A stretch of DNA of 57,615 nt from Streptomyces radicis (GTDB lineage: Bacteria > Actinomycetota > Actinomycetes > Streptomycetales > Streptomycetaceae). The DNA is taken from contig NZ_RBDY01000040.1 of NCBI RefSeq assembly GCF_003626575.1, positions 1 through 57,615 on the forward strand, in the 5' to 3' direction. The notes beneath the pieces were generated by a model. The model did not search any database, had not been told where the DNA came from, and saw nothing but the letters and a program-made list of their open reading frames with translations. This document shows positions 49,917 to 57,615 of this stretch, piece by piece (positions within the stretch are counted from its first letter, which is position 1; each line of letters begins with the position of its first letter). The translations under genes were made by a program, and so were the position numbers.

Positions 49917-50939
49917 TCACTCGGCGGCGATCAGCTCGGCGATCTGCACGGTGTTGAGGGCCGCGCCCTTGCGGAGGTTGTCGTTGGAGACGAACAGGGC
50001 CAGACCGTGCTCCGCCGTCTCGTCGCGGCGGACGCGGCCGACATAGCTGTCGTCACGGCCCGCGGCCTCGAGCGGGGTGGGGATGTCGGAGAGCCGCACG
50101 CCCTCGGCGTCCGCGAGCAGCTCCCTGGCCCGCTCGGGGGTCAGCTCGCGCTCGAAGCGGGCGTTGATCTGGAGTGAGTGCCCGGTGAAGACGGGGACCC
50201 TGACGCAGGTGCCGGAGACGGCGAGCCCGGGGATCTCCAGGATCTTGCGGCTCTCGTTCCGCAGCTTCTGCTCCTCGTCGGTCTCGTCCGAGCCGTCGTC
50301 CTGGAGCGATCCCGCGAGCGGGAGGACGTTGAACGCGATGGGTCCGGCGTAGACCTCGGGCGCCGGGAGGTCCACGGCCGTGCCGTCGAACGCCAGCCGC
50401 GCGACGTCCTGCCGCACCGCCGCCCTGGCCTGCCGGTCGAGCTCGGCGACGCCGGCCAGGCCGCTGCCCGAGACCGCCTGGTACGTCGCGACCACCAGGG
50501 CCTCGAGACCGGCCTCGGCGTGCAGCGGGCGGAGCACGGGCATGGCGGCCATGGTGGTGCAGTTGGGGTTGGCGATGATGCCCTTGGGGCGCTGGGCCAC
50601 GGCATGGGGGTTGACCTCGGAGACCACGAGCGGGACCTCGGGGTCCATGCGCCACGCCGATGAGTTGTCGATCACGACGGCCCCGGCCGCGGCCACCTTC
50701 TCGGCCAGCGCGCGTGAGGTGCCCTTGCCCGCCGAGAACAGCACGACGTCAAGGCCCGCGTAGTCGGCCGTGGCCGCGTCCTCGACCGTGACGACGCCGT
50801 CCTGCCACGGCAGCGTGCTGCCCGCCGACCTGGCCGAGGCGAACAGACGCAGCTGGTCGACCGGGAACTTCCGCTCGGCCAGCACCTGCCGCATCACGCC
50901 ACCGACCTGCCCGGTGGCCCCGACGATCCCGATCTTCAT
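49917..50939 (-). CDS. asd: Aspartate-semialdehyde dehydrogenase
   Basis: 340 aa. It reduces aspartyl phosphate to the semialdehyde for lysine, threonine, methionine and diaminopimelate. The NADP-binding N-terminus is KIGIVGATGQVGGVMRQVL, the active-site Cys is in ANPNCTTMAAMP, and SGTCVRVPVFTGHSLQINA is the second signature. ATG 50939 has GAGGAG 5-10 nt upstream. No aspartokinase gene is adjacent, unlike the common ask-asd pair, so this may be a second copy in the genome. Confidence 0.95.
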   Translation of the reverse strand: MKIGIVGATGQVGGVMRQVLAERKFPVDQLRLFASARSAGSTLPWQDGVVTVEDAATADYAGLDVVLFSAGKGTSRALAEKVAAAGAVVIDNSSAWRMDPEVPLVVSEVNPHAVAQRPKGIIANPNCTTMAAMPVLRPLHAEAGLEALVVATYQAVSGSGLAGVAELDRQARAAVRQDVARLAFDGTAVDLPAPEVYAGPIAFNVLPLAGSLQDDGSDETDEEQKLRNESRKILEIPGLAVSGTCVRVPVFTGHSLQINARFERELTPERARELLADAEGVRLSDIPTPLEAAGRDDSYVGRVRRDETAEHGLALFVSNDNLRKGAALNTVQIAELIAAE

Positions 50940-51144
50940 GAGGCTCCTCACGTCCGCTGCGTCCCTGACGTCGCTGCTCCTACCCTGCACCGTCCGGCCC
51001 AACGACGGCCAATTCTTTGACGCCGGTCACACTCGGTGAGCCGTCGGGCGTTGATACTTCTGAATGAAAGTAACGCCGCCGTAACGCGTGCGAACTAGCG
51101 TCAGCACCGGCGGCTTCGCAACGGAGACGGTGAGGTGGGAACGC

Positions 51145-51447
51145 GTGCAACTGACCCCGCGCGAGCAGGAGCGACTGCTGATCCATGTGGCGGCCGACGT
51201 GGCCACCCGACGGCGCGCCCGCGGGCTGAGGCTCAACCACCCCGAGGCGGTGGCCGTCATCACCGCCCATGTCCTCGAGGGCGCCCGCGACGGGCGCACC
51301 GTCGCCGAGCTGATGGACTCGGGCCGCCGCGTCCTGGCCCGCGCCGACGTGATGGAGGGGGTCCCCGAGATGATCCCTGACGTCCAGGTCGAGGCGACCT
51401 TTCCCGACGGCACCAAGCTGGTCACCGTCCACGAGCCGATCGCCTGA
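51145..51447 (+). CDS. ureA: Urease gamma subunit
   Basis: 100 aa, full length for the family (VQLTPREQERLLIHVAADVA ... PDVQVEATFPDGTKLVTVHE). Start GTG 51145 has GAGGTG 7 nt upstream. Urease splits urea into ammonia and carbon dioxide. First gene of ureABCFGD. A TAGCGT at 51096-51101 could be the operon -10. Confidence 0.96.
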   Translation: MQLTPREQERLLIHVAADVATRRRARGLRLNHPEAVAVITAHVLEGARDGRTVAELMDSGRRVLARADVMEGVPEMIPDVQVEATFPDGTKLVTVHEPIA

Positions 51448-51460
51448 GGGGGCAGCGCCC

Positions 51461-51764
51461 GTGATTCCCGGAGAGATCCTGTTCGCCGCCGACCCCGTGC
51501 CGCTCAACGAGGGCGCGCCCGTGGTGAGGCTGACCGTGGTCAACACCGCCGACCGCCCCGTGCAGGTCGGCTCGCACTACCACTTCGCCGAGGCCAATCC
51601 GGGCCTCGACTTCGACCGCGCGGCGGCGCACGGCAGGCGGCTCGCCGTCCCGGCGGGCACGGCCGTGCGCTTCGAGCCCGGGGTGCCGGTCGAGGTCGGC
51701 CTCGTGCCCTTGGCTGGGCGCCGGGTCGTCCCAGGGCTGCGCGGGGAGACGGGGGGAGCGCTCG

Positions 51765-51772
<8 letters not shown>
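51461..51772 (+). CDS. ureB: Urease beta subunit
   Basis: 103 aa: MIPGEILFAADPVPLNEG, then VGSHYHFAEANPGLDFDRAA are the family hallmarks. GTG 51461 is 13 bp after ureA. It overlaps ureC by 8 nt. Confidence 0.96.
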
Positions 51773-53537
<1,765 letters not shown>

Positions 53538-53562
53538 GGGGCGTGTGCTCCATGGGTCTTCG

Positions 53563-54240
53563 ATGACTGCCGCGGCGCTGCTGCTCCTCGCGGACGGCCG
53601 GTTCCCCGCGGGCGCGCACGCCCACTCCGGGGGCGCGGAGGAGGCGGTGCGCGCCGGGCGCATCACGGGCCCCGAGACGCTCGCGGCGTTCTGCCGGGGG
53701 CGGCTGCACACCGCCGGGCTCACCGCGGCCGCGCTCGCCGCGGCGGCGTGCGCCGGGGCGGTGCCCCCCGGCGCGCTGGACGCCGCCGCCGATGCCCGCA
53801 CGCCCTCGCCCGCCCTGCGCGCCACCGCGCGCCGGCTCGGCAGGCAGCTGCTGCGCGCCGCCCGCGCCACGTGGCCCGCCCCCGAGCTCGACGCCGTGGC
53901 GCGTGACCACCCAGGGGGCCTGCACCAGCCCGTCGTGCTCGGGCTCGCCGCGCGCGCCGCCGGGCTCGCGCCGCGCGACGCCGCGCTGGCCGCCGCCTAC
54001 GAGTCGGTCGGCGGCCCCACCACCGCGACCGTTCGGCTGCTCGGGCTCGACCCGTTCGACGCCACCGCCGTCACCGCGCGGCTCGCCGGTGACCTCGACC
54101 GCGTCGCCGACCTGGCCACGGCGGCGGCCGATGACGCCGCCGCGCGCGGCACCGACGCCCTGCCCGCCGCCTCGGCGCCCCTCCTCGACATCGCAGCCGA
54201 GGCGCACGCGGCCAGGCCCGTGCGCCTGTTCGCCTCCTGA
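53563..54240 (+). CDS. ureF: Urease accessory protein UreF
   Basis: 225 aa, helical. It begins MTAAALLLLADGRFPAGAHA HSGG, the UreF N-terminus, and ends in the conserved DIAAEAHAARPVRLFAS. The start ATG 53563 fits remembered Streptomyces UreF; GTG 53545 is in frame. It forms the UreDFG nickel-loading complex with UreG and UreD. Confidence 0.9.
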   Translation: MTAAALLLLADGRFPAGAHAHSGGAEEAVRAGRITGPETLAAFCRGRLHTAGLTAAALAAAACAGAVPPGALDAAADARTPSPALRATARRLGRQLLRAARATWPAPELDAVARDHPGGLHQPVVLGLAARAAGLAPRDAALAAAYESVGGPTTATVRLLGLDPFDATAVTARLAGDLDRVADLATAAADDAAARGTDALPAASAPLLDIAAEAHAARPVRLFAS

Positions 54241-54252
54241 AGGGACCCCGCC

Positions 54253-54933
54253 ATGCACCTGGACCACCGCGAGACCTACCCCCCGCGCCACACGAGCCGA
54301 CTGCGCGACGACGGCACGCGCCGCGCCCTGCGCGTCGGCCTCGGCGGGCCCGTCGGCTCGGGCAAGACCGCGACGGTCGCCGCGCTGTGCGCCACCCTGC
54401 GCGACCGGCTGTCGATCGCCGTGGTCACCAACGACATCTACACGCGCGAGGACGCGGAGTTCCTGCTGCGCAACGCCGTGCTGCCCGCCGAGCGCATCAC
54501 CGCGGTGGAGACCGGGGCCTGCCCGCACACCGCGATCAGGGACGACATCTCCGCCAACCTGGAGGCGGTCGAGGAGCTCGAACGCACCACGGGGCCGCTC
54601 GACCTGATCCTGGTCGAGTCGGGCGGCGACAACCTCACGGCCACCTTCTCCTCTGGCCTGGTCGACGCGCAGATCTTCGTCATCGACGTGGCCGCGGGCG
54701 ACGACATCCCCCGCAAGGGCGGCCCCGGCATCACCGCCGCCGACCTGCTGGTGGTCAACAAGACCGACCTCGCCCCGCACGTCGGCTCCGACCTGGAGGC
54801 CATGGCCCGCGACGCCAAGGCCCAACGCGGCGACCTGCCCGTGGCGTTCACCTCGCTCCGCGCGCCGGACGGCGTGCGCCCCGTGGCCGACTGGGTGGGC
54901 GAACGCCTCGCCGCCTGGCGCGCCGTCGCGTGA
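54253..54933 (+). CDS. ureG: Urease accessory GTPase UreG
   Basis: 226 aa. The P-loop GGPVGSGKTA is near residue 35, with TNDIYTREDAEFL, the Cys-Pro-His nickel motif ETGACPHTAIRDD and LVESGGDNLTATFS. It hydrolyses GTP to drive nickel insertion. Start ATG 54253, 12 bp after ureF. Confidence 0.97.
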   Translation: MHLDHRETYPPRHTSRLRDDGTRRALRVGLGGPVGSGKTATVAALCATLRDRLSIAVVTNDIYTREDAEFLLRNAVLPAERITAVETGACPHTAIRDDISANLEAVEELERTTGPLDLILVESGGDNLTATFSSGLVDAQIFVIDVAAGDDIPRKGGPGITAADLLVVNKTDLAPHVGSDLEAMARDAKAQRGDLPVAFTSLRAPDGVRPVADWVGERLAAWRAVA

Positions 54934-54946
54934 ACGGGGGCTTCGC

Positions 54947-55702
54947 GTGAACGGGGGCGCGCGGGTCAGTGCGCACGCCCGCGTGACGGCGGCCCCCGGG
55001 GGCGCGTTGCCGGTGCTGCGCGGGGAGGGCGCGCTGGCGTTGCGCCGCACGCGGGGCGAGCCGGGGCGCGCGCAGGTGACCGTCGTCGGCGCCATGAGCG
55101 TTCCGCTGACCGGGGACTCCCTGCGGCTGACCGCCGTGGTGGAGCCGGGCGCCGCGCTGTCCGTCACCTCGGCCGCCGCCACGCTCGCCCTCCCCGGGCA
55201 GGGCGCGCGGGAGCCCGCCACCTATGACACGGAGCTGACCGTCGGCGAGGGTGGCGAGCTGCGCTGGCTGCCCGAGCCCGTGATCTCCGTGCGCGGCAGC
55301 GCCCTGCGCATGACCACCCGGGTCACCCTGGCCGCCACCGCCCGGCTGGTGCTGCGCGAGCAGCAGGTGCTCGGCCGCGCCGGGGAGGAGCCTGGCTCCC
55401 TGACCACGCGCCTGGTGGTCGCGCACGGGGGGCGCGCGTTGCTCGACCAGGAGCTGGCCTGTGGTCCTGGCGCCCCCGGCTGGGACGGCGGCGCGGTCAT
55501 CGGCGGCCACCGGGCGGTGGGTCAGCTGCTCGTGGTGGACCCGGCGCTGGCCGAGAAGCCCGCCGAGCCGCTGGCGTTGGGCGCGACGGCGGTGCTCACG
55601 CCGCTGGTGGGACCGGCCGCGCTGGTCACCGCGGTGGCGCCCGACGCGTTGGCGCTGCGTGGCCTGCTCGACCGGGGCGCCGCGGCGCTCGGCGTCGTCT
55701 GA
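54947..55702 (+). CDS. ureD: Urease accessory protein UreD
   Basis: 251 aa, beta-rich scaffold (UreH/UreD). It is the most variable urease gene; support comes from position and from segments like RLTAVVEPGAALSVTSAAAT, WLPEPVISVRGSALRM and LREQQVLGRAGEEPGSLTTR. GTG 54947 is 13 bp after ureG. No ureE follows, so nickel is delivered without that chaperone, as is usual in Streptomyces. Confidence 0.9.
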   Translation: MNGGARVSAHARVTAAPGGALPVLRGEGALALRRTRGEPGRAQVTVVGAMSVPLTGDSLRLTAVVEPGAALSVTSAAATLALPGQGAREPATYDTELTVGEGGELRWLPEPVISVRGSALRMTTRVTLAATARLVLREQQVLGRAGEEPGSLTTRLVVAHGGRALLDQELACGPGAPGWDGGAVIGGHRAVGQLLVVDPALAEKPAEPLALGATAVLTPLVGPAALVTAVAPDALALRGLLDRGAAALGVV

Positions 55703-55721
55703 CGCGCGTTCATGTGACGCG

Positions 55722-56618
55722 TCATCCGACCCGGCGGCGGTAGGCGCCGGGCGGCACGCCGTAGCGCTCCCTGAAGACGCGGCTGAAGTGGAACGCGCTG
55801 GCGAACCCCGAGGCCGCGGCGACCCGCGCGACCGGCAGGTCCGTGGCCTCCAGCAGCCGGGCGGCGTGCCGCAGCCTGGCGTCGCGCAGCGCCCGCATCG
55901 GGGTGTGGCCGAGCTGTTCGGAGAACAGGTGCGCCAGCCGCGACGCCGAGAGCGACACCTGCGCGGCCAGCGACTCCACAGTGTGCGGGGCGCCCGGGTC
56001 GGCCGCGATCAGCGCCTCGGCCCGGCGCACGCGCGGGTCCGCGCCCGCGCTCGCGCCCCTGCCGCCCGCCGTGGTGGACACGGCGAGCAGCACCGCCTCC
56101 TCGAGGCCGCCGAGCGCGAGCTCCCTGGCCGCGGCCGTGTGCGCCACCGCGACCCGGCCTGGCTCGGGCGAAGGGTCCGGCGCGGGTGGCGCGCCGTCCC
56201 CCGACCACCGCGCGTCGGCGTGCACGCGGGCGAACGCCGCGGCGATGCGCGCGCGCACCGCATCGGGCACGGGGGTCACGGCGTACAGGCGCCCGCCGTC
56301 CAGGTGCGGCCGCAGCCACGCGCCCCACGCGGTCCTGGCCTGGCAGTGCGCCCACCAGAACGCCCAGCGCTCCGCGCCGTCGGCCACCCCGTACCGGTGC
56401 GGCACGCCAGGCCCGAGCGCCACCAGGTCGCCTGGCCCCGCGACGACCTCGGCGTCGCCCTGGCGCAGCAGGCCGCTGCCCGCCGCGGTCCAGGTGAACA
56501 GCCAGCTGTCCGCGCCGCGCGGGCGGCGCACGGCGTAGCCGGGGCGTTCGTCGAAGTACGCCACGGTGACAAGGCCGGGGGGCGGGGCAGCAGCCTCGGA
56601 GAGGTCATCAGCGTTCAT
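55722..56618 (-). CDS. AraC family transcriptional regulator
   Basis: 298 aa. An N-terminal cupin-like sensor (~residues 15-130, GDAEVVAGPGDLVALGPGVP) and a C-terminal pair of helix-turn-helix motifs (TVESLAAQVSLSASRLAHLF and LPVARVAAASGFASAFHFSR, ~215-285) are typical. It diverges from the PhyH dioxygenase gene with 67 bp between, and probably controls it. ATG 56618. Ligand unknown. Confidence 0.93.
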   Translation of the reverse strand: MNADDLSEAAAPPPGLVTVAYFDERPGYAVRRPRGADSWLFTWTAAGSGLLRQGDAEVVAGPGDLVALGPGVPHRYGVADGAERWAFWWAHCQARTAWGAWLRPHLDGGRLYAVTPVPDAVRARIAAAFARVHADARWSGDGAPPAPDPSPEPGRVAVAHTAAARELALGGLEEAVLLAVSTTAGGRGASAGADPRVRRAEALIAADPGAPHTVESLAAQVSLSASRLAHLFSEQLGHTPMRALRDARLRHAARLLEATDLPVARVAAASGFASAFHFSRVFRERYGVPPGAYRRRVG

Positions 56619-56685
56619 GGATATCCCACGTGAGATGCGGCGGGCCTAGCGTCGGCGGGAGACGGCGCAGGAAGGGGCGTTCTCG
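56619..56685. promoter_or_regulatory. AraC/PhyH divergent control region
   Basis: 67 bp between two divergent starts; must hold both promoters. No clear repeat pair for AraC was found by eye. GGGAGA at 56658-56663 and CAGGAAGG before ATG 56686 give ribosome sites for the PhyH side. Confidence 0.4.
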
Positions 56686-57492
56686 ATGACGACCGACACG
56701 GCCATCGACGACAGTGTGAGGCAATTCCAGGACGAGGGCTTCCTGGTGGCGCGCGGCCTGTTCTCCCCGGCGGAGATCGAGGAGCTGCGCGGGGAGTTCA
56801 TGGCGATGCACGCGGCGGGGCCGATCCCCGGCCACTTCGAGCCGCGCGGCCGGGAGAGCGAAGGGCCCGCCGACCCGCTGCACAGCTATCCGCGGGTGAT
56901 GCACCCGCACCGGATCAACGACGTGGCGCTGCGGTACCTGCTGGACGCGCGGCTGCGGCGGATCCTCGAGCGGCTGCTGGGGGAGGAGGTGCTGGCGGCG
57001 CAGAGCATGTTCTACTTCAAGCCGCCGGGGGCGCGGGGGCAGGCGCTGCACCAGGACAACTTCTATCTGCGCGTCGAGCCCGGTACATGCGTCGCCGCGT
57101 GGGTCGCGTGCGACGAGATCGACCGGGCGAACGGCGGGCTCGAGGTGGTGCCGGGGACGCACGCGATGGACCTGTTCTGCCCTGAGGAGGCGGATCCCGA
57201 GCTGTCGTTCGTGCGGGAGTACGTGCCGCCGCCGCCCGGGCTGGCGGCGGTGCCGGTCGACATGGCGCCGGGGGACGTGCTGTTCTTCAACGGCAGCCTG
57301 GTGCACGGCTCGCGGCCCAACGCGACGGCCGACCGCTTCCGCCGCTCGTTCATCGGCCACTACGTGGGGGCGTCGACGGAGCGGATCGGGCACTGGTACC
57401 GGTGTCTCTCGATGCGCGGGGACGCGGTGTCCCTGCCGGAGAGCGAGGGGGCGGGCCCGTGCGGCACGGAGTTCGAGACGGGTCCGCACTAG
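56686..57492 (+). CDS. Phytanoyl-CoA dioxygenase (PhyH) family protein
   Basis: 268 aa, Fe(II)/2-oxoglutarate-dependent oxygenase fold. The metal ligands are His122 and Asp124 (LHQDNFY) and His207 (LVHGSRPN), and the 2-oxoglutarate-binding Arg is likely in RFRRSFIGHY (~219). Family members hydroxylate small molecules including natural products and sugars. The substrate is unknown. Regulated, by inference, by the divergent AraC protein. A probable insertion sequence begins right after the stop. Confidence 0.9.
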   Translation: MTTDTAIDDSVRQFQDEGFLVARGLFSPAEIEELRGEFMAMHAAGPIPGHFEPRGRESEGPADPLHSYPRVMHPHRINDVALRYLLDARLRRILERLLGEEVLAAQSMFYFKPPGARGQALHQDNFYLRVEPGTCVAAWVACDEIDRANGGLEVVPGTHAMDLFCPEEADPELSFVREYVPPPPGLAAVPVDMAPGDVLFFNGSLVHGSRPNATADRFRRSFIGHYVGASTERIGHWYRCLSMRGDAVSLPESEGAGPCGTEFETGPH

Positions 57493-57502
57493 TACTACAG
57501 GG

Positions 57503-57615
57503 CTAGATCTTGATCATCTGGAGTCGTAGTCGTCTTCGGAAATGGTGCCGTCGTGCCTCTGCCTGATGCGCACGCCGCCAGATCGACCAGCGAAGTCCCT
57601 GGTCGATGGCGATGC
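57503..57615 (-). mobile_element. 3' end of a probable transposase gene (insertion sequence), truncated by the window
   Basis: Minus-strand frame of 37 codons open to the window edge, ending at a stop at 57503. The visible C-terminus (IAIDQGLRWSIWRRAHQAEA, then RRHHFRRRLRLQMIKI) matches the basic WSxWRRxHQAxARxxHYRRR tail I know from actinobacterial transposases, possibly IS701-like. The bases between the PhyH stop and this frame (AGTACTACAGGGCTAGATC from ~57491) may contain the element's end. Codon use is less GC-biased than the neighbours. Family assignment is tentative. Confidence 0.65.

Overview
The window is high-GC actinobacterial DNA, almost certainly from a Streptomyces or close relative. 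Nearly every coding frame has G or C in the third codon position, GTG starts are common, many genes overlap by GTGA/ATGA/TGATG, and there are streptogrisin-type secreted proteases, an SflA-like SepF paralogue and DmdR/DtxR-type iron boxes. The core gene order tlyA-nadK-recN ... pyrG-Nudix ... parA-scpA-scpB-rluB ... cmk-der is the order known from actinobacteria including Mycobacterium, and the whole block resembles the S. coelicolor interval that runs to the SflA gene.

Region by region: (1) 1-366: the 3' end of a 23S rRNA, a 5S rRNA and a strong terminator of the rRNA operon. (2) 414-1886: a large Arg/Asp-rich repeat protein with a helical TPR-like C-terminal domain. (3) 1896-12848: an iron-uptake island interrupted by two housekeeping-type genes (DUF1015 and a HAD phosphatase). 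It has a fused acyltransferase/NIS siderophore synthetase, a siderophore-interacting reductase, two tandem ferric-siderophore-binding lipoproteins, two FecCD permeases and one ATPase, with two palindromic iron boxes. (4) 12859-18156: a His-rich small protein, TlyA, NAD kinase, RecN and a GT4 glycosyltransferase. (5) 18143-19031: a gene-free mosaic of short repeats, including an inverted copy of about 132 bp. (6) 19032-24215: a LacI regulator with a palindromic operator, secreted GH16 and GH64 beta-1,3-glucanases, and a GH15 enzyme. (7) 24549-30314: PyrG, a Nudix hydrolase, a TPR/NTPase-like protein and alanine dehydrogenase. (8) 30335-39176: a possible small minus-strand gene, then an orphan ParA with a small partner, ScpA, ScpB, RluB, prephenate dehydrogenase, Cmk, a PlsC-type acyltransferase and Der. 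(9) 39215-46999: two overlapping hypothetical genes, an I78-type inhibitor, a PAP2 phosphatase, an MFS exporter, a glutaryl-CoA-type dehydrogenase, a PIG-V-like membrane glycosyltransferase and SflA-like SepF. (10) 47370-49772: two streptogrisin-like serine proteases. (11) 49917-57492: asd, the urease operon ureABCFGD (no ureE), and a divergent AraC regulator/PhyH dioxygenase pair. (12) 57503-57615: the C-terminal end of a probable transposase, cut by the window edge.

The iron genes plausibly form one DmdR-controlled regulon: synthesis of a siderophore, binding and import of the ferric complex, and reductive release in the cytosol. The synthetase is an acyltransferase-synthetase fusion, and no amine-forming or N-hydroxylating enzyme is present, so precursor supply must come from elsewhere. 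The LacI-GH16-GH64 set is a compact beta-1,3-glucan degradation regulon. The parA-scpAB block links chromosome organisation and ribosome/nucleotide housekeeping. A recurring feature is a TANNNT -10 hexamer 5-8 nt before the start codon of many genes, which suggests leaderless mRNAs.

The least explained elements are the repeat mosaic at 18143-19031, the ParA partner protein, the Arg/Asp repeat protein beside the rRNA operon, the NTPase-like protein with an altered P-loop, and the doubled siderophore-binding proteins. Most genes are firmly recognisable; promoters, small genes and some start codons are inferred.
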